From Patescibacteria group bacterium (lineage in GTDB: Bacteria; Patescibacteriota; Gracilibacteria; UM-FILTER-43-11): a stretch of DNA of 27,188 nucleotides. The position numbers were made by a program, and so were the translations under genes. Shown piece after piece: positions 6,141 through 14,656 of the stretch. The DNA lies in contig JAJDCF010000092.1 of NCBI GenBank assembly GCA_029260955.1, forward strand, positions 1 through 27,188. Direction: 5' to 3'. The notes beneath the pieces are model-generated. The model made no database searches. It saw only the letters and a list, made by a program, of their open reading frames with translations, and was not told the DNA's origin. The stretch's first letter is position 1; the number at the start of each line of letters is the position of its first letter.

Positions 6141-7364
6141 ATGAGGGTGCTCATGTATGGGTGGGAATTTCCCCCCATTCAAAGCGGAGGGCTTGGCGTT
6201 GCTTGCCAAGGAATTGTAGAGGGACTTATTAGTCACCAACACGCTGTATATTTGGTTTTACCAAAGACTTCTTCAGCCATGCAAATGTATGGTGATAATT
6301 TTAAGGTACTCTCTGCCAGTGAGTCTGGAGGAGCGATTGAAATCGGCAATATTCCAACCGGGCTTTATTCTCCGTATGCCAGCAATGATGTCAGCTACCA
6401 GAAATATTTGCAGAAGATTCTTAAGGAAGAACCGAATGCTATTTATGGCAAAAATATGATGGAAGAGGTTTACCGTTATGCCGCCAAGGCCGCGGTTCAT
6501 GCCAAGCATGTTCCCCATGACGTGATTCATAGTCACGATTGGCTCACTGCAGAAGCTGGGGTGCAGGCCAAGAAGATTTCTGGTCAGCCACTGGTCATGC
6601 ATGTACATGCGACTGAGTTTGATCGAAGTGGCGAGAACCCGAACCAGGCTGTTTATGATTTGGAAAAGCGAGGTATGGAGCACGCCGACCATGTGATCGC
6701 GGTTTCGCAGAGAACCAAAGAGATGCTGATGAAACATTACGGAATTGATGATTGGAAGATCGATGTGGTTCACAATGCCGTGCAGCCCAACGTAAGCACC
6801 TATCAAAAATCACATCACATCAATCCGACTGATAAGATTGTGCTGTTCTTGGGCCGTATGACCATGCAAAAAGGACCTGACTACTTTTTACAGATGGCCA
6901 AAAAGGTACTGGATCATATGAAACGAGTGAAGTTTGTGATGGCCGGGGACGGCGACATGATGGAGCAGGTCATTAACATGGCTATTGGCCTGGGAATTGA
7001 AAAACACGTACTATTTTCTGGTTTTTTGAAGGGTGATGAAATTGCCCGAACTTATGCGCAGGCAGATTTATATGTTTTGCCATCGGTATCGGAACCGTTT
7101 GGCATCACGCCGCTCGAAGCCATTCGCCAAGGAACGCCTGTGCTTATTTCTAAGCAATCCGGCATCAGCGAAGTCATCAAAAATGCCCTTCGGGTTGATT
7201 TTTGGGATGTAGATGAAATGGCTAACAAGGTTATTGCCGCCTTGGAATACCCAGCCCTACATCAAACTCTTCGAGAACATAGTACAAAGGAGCTAGAAAA
7301 GATGAGTTGGCAAAAACAAGCCGGCGAAATCACCAAAGTTTACGAAAAAATCCTTACCCAATAA
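6141..7364 (+). CDS. GT4-type glycosyltransferase (glycogen synthase-like)
   Basis: A 407-residue GT-B fold glycosyltransferase. The N-terminal Rossmann domain begins MRVLMYGWEFPPIQSGGLGV, where the GGLG loop near residues 16-19 is the donor-phosphate loop of glycogen synthase-like enzymes. HDVIHSHDWLTA (about 126-137) and MHVHATEFDRSG follow. The C-terminal domain has VLFLGRMTMQKGPDYF (Arg239, Lys244) and the donor-binding EPFGITPLE with the Glu-x7-Glu pair at 318 and 326. Its place as first gene of an operon with two alpha-glucan hydrolases suggests that it extends a glycogen-like polymer, as the similar archaeal genes are thought to do. The donor (UDP- or ADP-glucose) cannot be told. Its TAA overlaps the next ATG by one base. 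Confidence 0.87.
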   Translation: MRVLMYGWEFPPIQSGGLGVACQGIVEGLISHQHAVYLVLPKTSSAMQMYGDNFKVLSASESGGAIEIGNIPTGLYSPYASNDVSYQKYLQKILKEEPNAIYGKNMMEEVYRYAAKAAVHAKHVPHDVIHSHDWLTAEAGVQAKKISGQPLVMHVHATEFDRSGENPNQAVYDLEKRGMEHADHVIAVSQRTKEMLMKHYGIDDWKIDVVHNAVQPNVSTYQKSHHINPTDKIVLFLGRMTMQKGPDYFLQMAKKVLDHMKRVKFVMAGDGDMMEQVINMAIGLGIEKHVLFSGFLKGDEIARTYAQADLYVLPSVSEPFGITPLEAIRQGTPVLISKQSGISEVIKNALRVDFWDVDEMANKVIAALEYPALHQTLREHSTKELEKMSWQKQAGEITKVYEKILTQ

Positions 7365-8650
7365 TGACTGATCAGTTTAACAAATCAGTGTGCTTCTACT
7401 TTCAGGTTCATCAGCCTTACCGGCTGAGCAAATGTAATGCTTTTGAAGTTGGAAGGAAGGAAGATTACTTTGAAGGGCCAGCGACTTATGAGAATAAGGC
7501 CATTTTTGAGAAAGTAGCGCGCAAGTGCTATTTGCCCACAAATGCTCTTATTTTGGATCTGTTAAAAAAACATCCTGAATTCAAAGTCAGTTACAGTTTT
7601 TCGGGAGTCTTTTTGGAACAATGCTTAGAATATGGCGAGATTGGCCAGCAAGTACTGGAGTCTTTTCAGAAGATTGTAGCTACAGGCCAAGCCGAGGTAC
7701 TTAGTGAAACTTACTACCACTCGCTTTCCTGGCTTTACTCCAAACAAGAGTTTGCCCAGCAAATCATCAAGCATAAGAAGCTTATTTACAAGCTCTTCAA
7801 AAAGAAGCCGATGATTTTTAGAAACACTGAGCTGATTTATTCCAGCGAAATCGCCGAATTTATTCGAGAAATGGGTTTTAACGGAATTTTGGCTGAAGGT
7901 TGGGACTATTATTTGGACTGGAAAAGCCCGAATTACCTCTACAACCCCGAAAAAGTCGAGCTTCACCCGGAAGATCAGAAGATTGCCAAGAAAATGGCGG
8001 TGAGCAAGAAGCCGAAAAAAGATATCGCGCTTCTACTGAAGAACTACAAGCTGTCGGACGATATTGCCTTCCGCTTTAGTAACAAGGGATGGACGGAGCA
8101 CCCACTAACGACTGAAAAATATGCGGCCTGGGTGGATTCGACTGAAGGAGATACCGTAAACCTGTTTATGGATTACGAAACCTTTGGCGAACACCAATGG
8201 GAAGATACTGGTATTTTTGAGTTTATGAGGCATTTGCCCGAAGCCTTGCTTCGAAGAAATATTGGATTTAAGACACCTAGCGAAACCATTAAGGCGCTCA
8301 AGCCGGTTGGCGAAGTACACGTTCCTCATTTAATGAGTTGGGCTGACATGGAAAGAGATCTTTCTGCCTGGCTAAGTAATCCTATGCAGGAATCAGCGCT
8401 TCGTCGCATATTTGAACTTGAGGAGATGGTGCAGAAGACTTTGGGAACGATGGATAAAAAGGAATCGGAAGATTTACATGATGTATGGCGCAAGCTTCAG
8501 ACCTCTGATCATTTTTACTACATGTGCACCAAGTACTGGAATGACGGAGATGTACACGCCTACTTTTCATGTTACGAATCACCTTATGATGCCTACATTA
8601 CCTACATGAATACACTGAGCGATTTTGAAAAAAAATTAACCACCACTTAA
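7364..8650 (+). CDS. GH57 family alpha-amylase / glucanotransferase
   Basis: GH57 enzymes are retaining hydrolases or transglycosylases acting on alpha-1,4 glucans. From the ATG at 7364 the protein has 428 residues and starts immediately before the family's first conserved motif, FYFQVHQPYRL (11-21). FRNTELIY (152-159) holds the nucleophile-type Glu156; LFMDYETFGEHQW (267-279) holds the acid/base-type Asp270; HLMSWADMERDLSAWL.N.MQ (322-342) is the last conserved block. I prefer 7364 over the in-frame ATG at 7307, because the latter adds 19 residues overlapping the end of the preceding gene, while 7364 gives a TAATG junction. No signal peptide, so the substrate is intracellular. The next gene starts directly after its stop. 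Confidence 0.93.
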   Translation: MTDQFNKSVCFYFQVHQPYRLSKCNAFEVGRKEDYFEGPATYENKAIFEKVARKCYLPTNALILDLLKKHPEFKVSYSFSGVFLEQCLEYGEIGQQVLESFQKIVATGQAEVLSETYYHSLSWLYSKQEFAQQIIKHKKLIYKLFKKKPMIFRNTELIYSSEIAEFIREMGFNGILAEGWDYYLDWKSPNYLYNPEKVELHPEDQKIAKKMAVSKKPKKDIALLLKNYKLSDDIAFRFSNKGWTEHPLTTEKYAAWVDSTEGDTVNLFMDYETFGEHQWEDTGIFEFMRHLPEALLRRNIGFKTPSETIKALKPVGEVHVPHLMSWADMERDLSAWLSNPMQESALRRIFELEEMVQKTLGTMDKKESEDLHDVWRKLQTSDHFYYMCTKYWNDGDVHAYFSCYESPYDAYITYMNTLSDFEKKLTTT

Positions 8651-10624
8651 ATGCCAAGAGCCGCTGTTACAGGAAACGGAAACCTGCTTGCCTGCATGAA
8701 CAACCAGAATCTACTGGAAGATCTCTACTTTCCCTATGTTGGAATGGAGGATCATATAGATTTTGAGCACTGGCATAGGATTGGGGTTCATGTAGATAAC
8801 AAGTTTTCGTGGCTAACAGACAATCAATGGGAGCACAAAACCAATTACATGCCCGAAACCCTGGTGACCGATAGTAGCTCAAGGAATGAGGAGCTTCTGA
8901 TACGCTTGGACTTCAACGATTTTGTGTATCACAGTGAGAATCTGTTTATGCGAAAGATCAAGATTCGCAACGAGGCTAATTACGATCGAGAGGTAAAGCT
9001 GTTTTGCAATCAGGATTTTCATTTGTACGGTGATAAACAGCAAGACACTGCTTTTTACGACCCGGAATACAAGGCAATGATTCATTACAGGAAACGTAGA
9101 TACTTTTGGATTTGTGGAATGCAGGACGGCAAGGCAGGTGTTGACTCTTTTACGACTGGTAAAAGTGAATATCATGGTCTTGAAGGAACCTGGAAAGACG
9201 CTGAAGACGGACATTTGCATGAAAACCCGATAGAACAAGGGTCTGTTGATTCTACTGTTCAATTCAACGTGTTTTTAAAGGCCAATGAAGAAAAAGTGGT
9301 TTATGTTTGGATCTGTGCAGGGAAAGATTTGACCGAAGTGGAAGACATGCATGAGTTTATTCTGCATGAAAATCCTGAAAAACTGCTCAAAAATAATATA
9401 AATTACTGGATCAGCTGGGTGAATAAAGAGGCTGAAAAGGACTTACAGTTGGATCCGAAATTACTTAAAGAATATAAGCAGAGTTTGCTTATTATTCGTA
9501 CACAAATTGACAATCGTGGCGCTATTATTGCGGCCAACGACTCGGACATTATGAAGTTCAACAAGGACACTTACTCTTACATGTGGCCGAGGGATGGGGC
9601 ATGGGTGAGTCTTGCTCTGGATCGCGCAGGTTATGGCGAGATCAGTAAGCGATTCTTCCAATTTTGTGCGGAAACGATGACCGACGAAGGCTATCTTCTT
9701 CATAAATACAACCCCGACGAGTCGGTGGGTTCCAGTTGGCACCCCTGGTTTAAGAATGGCGAAATGCAAATGCCGATTCAGGAAGATGAGACAGCCATTG
9801 TGACTTACGCCCTGTGGAACCACTGGGAACATTACAAGGATATTGAGTTTATTCAGGAAATGTATGAACCGCTGATTCGCGCGGCAGGGAACTTTATGAC
9901 TCATTTTATTGATGAGAAAACCGGTTTACCACTGCCAACTTATGATTTATGGGAACGGGATCGTGGCATTTTTTCTTACACAGCTGCCTGCGTGTACGCT
10001 GGACTCGAAGCCGCTTACAGGCTATCTTCGATCATCGGTCACTTCAATCATTCTGATCGCTATAAAAAGGCCGCTGAAGGCATTAAAAAGGCCCTACTGG
10101 CGCACCTGTACGATGAAAAAGAGGGTCGCTTTTTGAAACGGGTGGAGATTGACCCAAAAACCCGTGAACTTAAAAAGGACTACGGCCTGGATGCCAGTAT
10201 GCACGCTTTGTGGATGATGGGGGTTTTGCCTCCTGACGACGAACGCATTGTGCGAACTAACGAGGCGATTTATGAAAAATTACTAGTCCGAAACGATGTT
10301 GGCGGACTCGCCCGAAGCGAGAACGACGATTACCAGAGAGTGGCAGGAAATTACCACGATATTCCCGGTAACCCCTGGATTATTACCACCCTTTGGCATG
10401 CTCAATGGAAAATGGCCATAGCCAAAAATTTGAATGACATGAAGGAAGTTAAAAAGTACATCGATTGGGCAACCGATCAGGCAAATGAAGCAGGCGTGAT
10501 GCCCGAACAAGTGAATCCATTTAACGGGGATCCGCTTTCTGTAGCACCACTCACTTGGAGCCATGCGACTTTTGTGGACACAGTCCTAAAATACGACAAA
10601 AAACTCAAAGAACTTGGCAAATAA
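8651..10624 (+). CDS. GH15 family glucoamylase
   Basis: GH15 glucoamylases release glucose from non-reducing ends of alpha-glucans with inversion. The 657-residue protein has the prokaryotic two-part design: an N-terminal beta-supersandwich (about 1-260) and an (alpha/alpha)6 barrel (about 270-650). In the barrel I see YMWPRDGAW (310-318), QEDETAIVTYALW (377-389), YDLWERDRG with the general-acid-type Glu435, and MPEQVNP with the general-base-type Glu619, followed by PLTWSHA. There is no signal peptide, so it works inside the cell together with the GH57 enzyme. Its ATG follows the GH57 TAA with no gap. Free glucose could be passed to the ROK kinase encoded upstream (inference). Trehalase activity also occurs in the family and cannot be excluded. 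Confidence 0.93.
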   Translation: MPRAAVTGNGNLLACMNNQNLLEDLYFPYVGMEDHIDFEHWHRIGVHVDNKFSWLTDNQWEHKTNYMPETLVTDSSSRNEELLIRLDFNDFVYHSENLFMRKIKIRNEANYDREVKLFCNQDFHLYGDKQQDTAFYDPEYKAMIHYRKRRYFWICGMQDGKAGVDSFTTGKSEYHGLEGTWKDAEDGHLHENPIEQGSVDSTVQFNVFLKANEEKVVYVWICAGKDLTEVEDMHEFILHENPEKLLKNNINYWISWVNKEAEKDLQLDPKLLKEYKQSLLIIRTQIDNRGAIIAANDSDIMKFNKDTYSYMWPRDGAWVSLALDRAGYGEISKRFFQFCAETMTDEGYLLHKYNPDESVGSSWHPWFKNGEMQMPIQEDETAIVTYALWNHWEHYKDIEFIQEMYEPLIRAAGNFMTHFIDEKTGLPLPTYDLWERDRGIFSYTAACVYAGLEAAYRLSSIIGHFNHSDRYKKAAEGIKKALLAHLYDEKEGRFLKRVEIDPKTRELKKDYGLDASMHALWMMGVLPPDDERIVRTNEAIYEKLLVRNDVGGLARSENDDYQRVAGNYHDIPGNPWIITTLWHAQWKMAIAKNLNDMKEVKKYIDWATDQANEAGVMPEQVNPFNGDPLSVAPLTWSHATFVDTVLKYDKKLKELGK

Positions 10625-10642
10625 GGTTCTAAGCTGCCTTAT
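10621..10642. other. Inverted repeat at the convergent junction
   Basis: ATAAGG and CCTTAT form a perfect 6-bp stem around a 10-nt loop spanning the 4-nt gap between the convergent GH15 gene and the repeat-containing unknown. There is no T tract on either side, so termination function is doubtful. Confidence 0.3.
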
Positions 10643-12533
10643 CTAGCTCTGTCTCTTCACTCTTTTTAAGATGACCTCTAAGCGCATCAATCTCTTGTAG
10701 ATTTAGTTCAACTTTTCTACCTGAACTTGCTTTAATGGCAAGTGAAAGATCGTCATTACCACCCTGTACATCGCCACGATATTTGTGTTTGCCGTCCTCT
10801 GTGAATAGGCGCTCCATGCCTTGTCCTTCGTTTATAGTCACTTGCGCTTTTCGCTCTTTCTTGCCTGTCTTGTCTTTAGATTCTACTTGGGTAAAACCGA
10901 TTTGCTTTGTGACTTTTGCGCCAGCTTCTTCTAGAAGATTGGCATCCTCTTCGATCTGACTCTCGTTTACATCTGTATTTGCTTCCCTACCTTTTGAAGG
11001 GTTGTCTGTGTCATTATCGTTGGCTGCTTTTGCCCTTATTCCACCTTCAAAACTAGATGCATCGAATTTGTCACGGCTTACATTACGAAACATCTTGTCT
11101 AGAACTTCTATAAAAGTTCTTCTTTTTCCCTTCCCCTGTTTTTCTAGCATCTCATCTGTTTCAACAATGGCATTCCTTACTTCCTTTGAACGAATCATAC
11201 TGAGAGAAGCCATATCCGTGTCATCTGATACTGTCTGAGGCACTTCTTCGCCATTCTTAAAACGTTCATATTGCTGATTGAGCTCCGTGTACCCCCACAC
11301 ATCAATTTTGGACTTCATAAATTCTTGTCTGTCTTCAGAAAGGTCCTCTGTTTTTTGCCAAAGTTTATCGTAGTGAAGCATTTCGCCTTTCAGTTTTTCG
11401 GCTGCCTCATATTTGCCAGGGAAATCCTGCCCCTTCATCCATGAGTTAAACTCGTCTATTGTGTGCTTTCCAATGACACCCTTGTTGTTGCCTTGCTTTT
11501 TACCACCTTTCTCATTCTTTTGCATACGATATTTTTCCAGCTCACCCTTATATTCTTTGTTCAGTCGATTTGATTCAGCATCTTTCACTTTTCCAAACTC
11601 CGCAAAAAGCTCTGTATAACCAGAATCGGGATCGTCAATTTTGCTCTTCATCTCCTTGAGCGCATCGCCCTTAAGTGTGGTATCAATCTGCCCCTGAAGT
11701 GCTTCGTATGGCTTCATCTGATTATCGAATTCAGAAAGCCAATATTTTTTTTCATCGTTATCCAAGTCCTCGAAACCTTTGTCATCACCATCACCATACA
11801 TGAATTCTTTATACGTATGTTCGCCGATAATCCCCTTTTTGCGAGCAGCATTCAGTTTTTTAGTATAGTCTGCCACTAGCTTCACACCTTCTTTGTCCTC
11901 ACACTCTTCTGCGTATTTTTCAGCTTTAGGTAGGCCTTCTTTGATACTTTCCAGCAGCTCTCTTCGCTCTGGCACAGTGAGCTTCATAAATCCTGTTTCG
12001 TTTGGAAAATCGATTCGTGTATTGCCATCAACTTTAAGGTAGCCGATATCTTTTATGAGCTTGTGATTTGCCAGTTCCGTGTACTTGTTTTTGTCTAGCC
12101 TCATATGATCTAACTTCTCATCGACACGCTTTTCATAAAAATCTGCTTTTTTATCAAAGTCAAAGCTCTTAACATTTAGCTGCTCCATCAAAAAGTTCTC
12201 GTCTCCTTCTGAGGCGATTTTGGATCTGCGAGCTGACTGAATTCTCGTATGAATCCGAAGTACTGCATCCTCGTGTTTTGATGCAAATTTACGCGTTGAT
12301 TCCAGCATCTCCATGCTCATCGCTTGCCCATCTGCTCCAGCTGCTACTTTTTTGTAATCTTCATAAACTTCCCTGCTAATTGCGTTTGCACCAAGTGAGC
12401 TATCAGCAATGATGCCAATTTGATGCCTAATGCTGGTCATTCGATTTTGGTCAATGACCAAACTCAAAAAAGGTGACTTTGTAGCTTCCAAGGTTTCCCC
12501 TGGGCTGCTTGATTGACTCAGGCTTGCTGACAT
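10629..12533 (-). CDS. Large hypothetical protein with internal repeats
   Basis: This 634-residue, highly charged, mainly helical protein is not recognised. It has no signal peptide or membrane segment and one cysteine. Two similar blocks stand out. Block A (about 231-317) starts KGIIGEHTYKEF and ends MKSKIDDPDSGYTEL. Block B (about 350-427) starts KGVIGKHTIDEF and ends MKSKIDVWGYTEL. Between these each has an acidic helix ending in a Tyr-centred motif (MKPYEAL, MLHYDKL). A weaker copy may lie at 146-230 (KYTEL at 150-154, then TVPERRELLESIK). Residues 500-530 are Asn/Asp-rich and probably disordered. A promoter-like TATAAA lies about 17 nt before the ATG, overlapping the stop of the upstream PH gene. 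Function unknown. Confidence 0.75.
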   Translation of the reverse strand: MSASLSQSSSPGETLEATKSPFLSLVIDQNRMTSIRHQIGIIADSSLGANAISREVYEDYKKVAAGADGQAMSMEMLESTRKFASKHEDAVLRIHTRIQSARRSKIASEGDENFLMEQLNVKSFDFDKKADFYEKRVDEKLDHMRLDKNKYTELANHKLIKDIGYLKVDGNTRIDFPNETGFMKLTVPERRELLESIKEGLPKAEKYAEECEDKEGVKLVADYTKKLNAARKKGIIGEHTYKEFMYGDGDDKGFEDLDNDEKKYWLSEFDNQMKPYEALQGQIDTTLKGDALKEMKSKIDDPDSGYTELFAEFGKVKDAESNRLNKEYKGELEKYRMQKNEKGGKKQGNNKGVIGKHTIDEFNSWMKGQDFPGKYEAAEKLKGEMLHYDKLWQKTEDLSEDRQEFMKSKIDVWGYTELNQQYERFKNGEEVPQTVSDDTDMASLSMIRSKEVRNAIVETDEMLEKQGKGKRRTFIEVLDKMFRNVSRDKFDASSFEGGIRAKAANDNDTDNPSKGREANTDVNESQIEEDANLLEEAGAKVTKQIGFTQVESKDKTGKKERKAQVTINEGQGMERLFTEDGKHKYRGDVQGGNDDLSLAIKASSGRKVELNLQEIDALRGHLKKSEETELDKAA

Positions 12534-12549
12534 ATTTAAAAATGAAGGT

Positions 12550-12555
12550 TTTATA
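12550..12555 (-). promoter_or_regulatory. -10-like box before the repeat-containing unknown
   Basis: TATAAA on the minus strand directly preceded by TG, overlapping the TAA stop of the upstream PH gene and about 17 nt before the ATG at 12533. No -35 element is evident. Confidence 0.35.
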
Positions 12556-13105
12556 CACTGCTACCGTGGTGCTGCAGATCTTTTTCTTTTCTAACTTCAG
12601 CCTCATTCAAAATTGCTCTGGCAACCATGCCTGGGTCTGAAACGTGATCAATCGTAAAATTGCTAGCTAAACCAGCGGCAGTTTGTACGTCGATTGATCC
12701 GAAATTTAGTAATGTACCAACTATTCCCTGAATATCGCTAGTGGTATCTTGGATTTGATTGAGGGGTGTGGTTGCCACCGTACGTTTTAGAAAGCTTACC
12801 TGCGTTATATCTATCAACCTGTGATTTGTGAGAATGAAAAGGTCAAATTCATCATTCAATATAGAAACCACAAGAAGAGCCAAACTGTATAAAGTGTATA
12901 AACTAGCCCCTAAATAGCCCACCACACTTACGGTGCCACCCTGCGAAAGAGGAAAAGAACTGGACCAAATTATCAAAAAAATTGTAAGTGGTAATACCGC
13001 CGCTATCAAAAAAATCGCGAGACTTCTTATATAAACAATTACGTGCTTTCTAATCACCATTAGCACTTCTTCATCGGGCTGTCTTCCGGGAAAGTCATTG
13101 AGCAT
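12551..13105 (-). CDS. Membrane PH-domain protein (bPH2, YdbS-like)
   Basis: A 184-residue inner-membrane protein. Two hydrophobic helices (about residues 27-48 and 60-84) form a hairpin, followed by a cytoplasmic bacterial PH domain: LTNHRLIDITQVSFLKRTVATTPLNQIQDT, then IVGTLLNFGSIDVQTA and a final helix DPGMVARAIL. This order is typical of the YdbS type, where the PH domain follows two transmembrane segments. Roles in the family are poorly known; some are linked to envelope stress or bacteriocin resistance. It lies downstream of a paralogue of the same design and seems to have its own extended -10 promoter. No enzymatic residues are expected. Confidence 0.85.
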   Translation of the reverse strand: MLNDFPGRQPDEEVLMVIRKHVIVYIRSLAIFLIAAVLPLTIFLIIWSSSFPLSQGGTVSVVGYLGASLYTLYSLALLVVSILNDEFDLFILTNHRLIDITQVSFLKRTVATTPLNQIQDTTSDIQGIVGTLLNFGSIDVQTAAGLASNFTIDHVSDPGMVARAILNEAEVRKEKDLQHHGSSV

Positions 13106-13129
13106 AGAGTAGAATTTTTCTTGAATTCA

Positions 13130-13138
13130 TTTATACCA
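13130..13138 (-). promoter_or_regulatory. Extended -10 promoter of the second PH gene
   Basis: TGGTATAAA on the minus strand, giving a predicted leader of about 18 nt before the ATG at 13105. No convincing -35. Confidence 0.5.
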
Positions 13139-13153
13139 AAAAAATAACCAAAA

Positions 13154-13774
13154 TCATAGGTTCAAATTCTTAATATCTTGCAAATAATCCGATGTGCCCA
13201 CTGGTTTTTGCCCCTCTGCTTTATTTGGCATGCGGTCGGATCTTCTTTTTAGGATGTGCTCACGCTTTACTCTATTGGACCATTCAAGGTAGAAGTGCGG
13301 GTCTGGCACGTAGCTAATAACCAGGGGTGGAGCCGACGTAGAAAGGGTAATAATCAACTTGCCGTATCTCAGATAATTACGGAGTATTCCATGGCTTTCT
13401 ACCGCAATATCTTGAATCTTTGTAAGGTCGATTGCATCGGAGTCATTCTTCATAAAACAGGTTTTTTTGACAATTATGACGCGTGTATCAGTCACAATAA
13501 CCATGTTGAAGTAAAAATTAACCATCTGAAGGCTGGTTAAAAGAAAAAATCCAACGGAAATTAAGAGAGTGAAATAAATGTAAATAATACGAACCAACTC
13601 GTGATCTACAAGCATGGTAAGTCGGCCTAGAAACACAAGAATAACAAGAATTAGCAGGCCAACAGGCGCACTAAACAAGATTGGCTGAATGAATTTTACC
13701 CAGTGCTTACGAAAAAAGAACTGGAAGTGTTCGTATTTCAGCTGGCCTTTAAAATCATGCTCGCCTTTTTCCAT
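13154..13774 (-). CDS. Membrane PH-domain protein, paralogue of the neighbour
   Basis: A 206-residue protein of the same design as the gene downstream. Two hydrophobic helices (about residues 30-50 and 60-85) precede a PH-like domain: VTDTRVIIVKKTCFMKNDSDAIDLTKIQDI, then ILRNYLRYGKLIITLST, the proline turn VPDPHFYLEWSNRV, and a basic C-terminal tail (KREHILKRRSDRMPNK). The N-terminus is cytoplasmic and polar (MEKGEHDFKGQLKY). The two genes are separated by 48 nt and each has a promoter-like sequence. Gene pairs of this kind (ydbS/ydbT) are common, and the products may work together at the membrane. Specific function unknown. Confidence 0.8.
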   Translation of the reverse strand: MEKGEHDFKGQLKYEHFQFFFRKHWVKFIQPILFSAPVGLLILVILVFLGRLTMLVDHELVRIIYIYFTLLISVGFFLLTSLQMVNFYFNMVIVTDTRVIIVKKTCFMKNDSDAIDLTKIQDIAVESHGILRNYLRYGKLIITLSTSAPPLVISYVPDPHFYLEWSNRVKREHILKRRSDRMPNKAEGQKPVGTSDYLQDIKNLNL

Positions 13775-13816
13775 AAATTGCTTGTCATTTTGGATGGACG
13801 ACCTTTTCTTAAGTGA

Positions 13817-13846
13817 AGCTTATCACGAACTGCTGCCTTTTTTCAA
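13817..13846 (-). promoter_or_regulatory. Possible promoter of the first PH gene
   Basis: On the minus strand TTGAAA (plus 13841-13846), an 18-nt spacer, and TAAGCT (plus 13817-13822) preceded by TGA. The -35 lies within the 3' end of the TagA-like gene. Leader about 35-40 nt. Confidence 0.4.
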
Positions 13847-14656
13847 CCGAAAAATGAGTTTCACAAAGACAAAGGTCGCATTCCAGATTCGCTTGAAGCG
13901 ACGAGGCTGTGTAATAAGGCGCCAAAACCACTCAAGGCCAAGACTGCGGAGTAATTTAGGTGCCCGTTTTGCGTTTCCTGCTGCGAAATCAATCGCACCA
14001 CCGATGCCAATAGCAACTTTTATTGTATTGAGCTTATTTAAATTTCGATGGATCCACTCTTCTTGGGCAGGGCTGCCGTAGGCAACAAACAAAATATCAG
14101 GCTCAGCCAGATTAATTCGTTCACAGAGCTCGTCTTCGTGAGTTTCAACAGGAGTGCCCGCGAAACTTCCGGCAAAAACAGCCTTAGGGTATTGTTTGGT
14201 CAAGCGATCTATGGCAATACTGGCAATACCTGGTGCTGCTCCTAGCAAATAAATACGCCACCCATTCTTTTGGCTTTCTTCGATAATCTTGAATAGAAGG
14301 TCAGCGCCCGTAACGCGATCTGGCAAAACCCTATAAATCGCCTTCATTTTGAAGAGGACCTGAAATAGAGTGCTAACTACTTTCACTATTTCAACAAATC
14401 TGTTTTTTGACTTTGGAAGGCTAAGGTAGTGGGCTGCCCACAAAATCCCGATACCATCGGGAACGGCCATGGAAGCCGAATTGAGCACCTGCCTAAACGC
14501 CTCGTGATTTTGAGAATAAACGACCATCTCGGGATTGGGCGTCACGATCATCTGCTTTTTGTGCTCTTGATTTACATATGCCTCGACCGCTGTCAGTACG
14601 TCTACATAGCGCACCGCATCAAATTCTACACCTGCGATATTTACCTTTTCTTTCAT
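13823..14656 (-). CDS. WecG/TagA/CpsF-family glycosyltransferase (GT26)
   Basis: GT26 enzymes transfer N-acetylmannosamine or a related sugar onto an undecaprenyl-linked sugar in the synthesis of wall teichoic acid, enterobacterial common antigen or capsule. The 277-residue protein shows VTPNPEMVVYSQ (Thr39), the catalytic-type Asp67 in AVPDGIGILWAA, DRVTGADLLFKI, then IYLLGAAPG, ILFVAYGSPAQEEW and GIGGAIDFAAG, ending with RAPKLLRSLGLEWFWRLITQPRRFKR. It is slightly longer than usual (240-260), with a hydrophobic, basic insertion near 75-110 and a C-terminal amphipathic tail that would hold it at the membrane. It overlaps the upstream methyltransferase gene by 4 nt (ATGA), so the two are probably coupled in the synthesis of a surface glycan. 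Confidence 0.92.
   Translation of the reverse strand: MKEKVNIAGVEFDAVRYVDVLTAVEAYVNQEHKKQMIVTPNPEMVVYSQNHEAFRQVLNSASMAVPDGIGILWAAHYLSLPKSKNRFVEIVKVVSTLFQVLFKMKAIYRVLPDRVTGADLLFKIIEESQKNGWRIYLLGAAPGIASIAIDRLTKQYPKAVFAGSFAGTPVETHEDELCERINLAEPDILFVAYGSPAQEEWIHRNLNKLNTIKVAIGIGGAIDFAAGNAKRAPKLLRSLGLEWFWRLITQPRRFKRIWNATFVFVKLIFRLKKGSSS

Noticed and set aside
6273..6806. Long open frame antisense to the GT4 gene
   Set aside because: It lies fully inside a gene with clear family motifs; its protein has no recognisable features and a biased shadow composition.
7307..7363. Upstream start of the GH57 gene
   Set aside because: It adds 19 non-conserved residues overlapping the GT4 gene; the ATG at 7364 is just before the first family motif.
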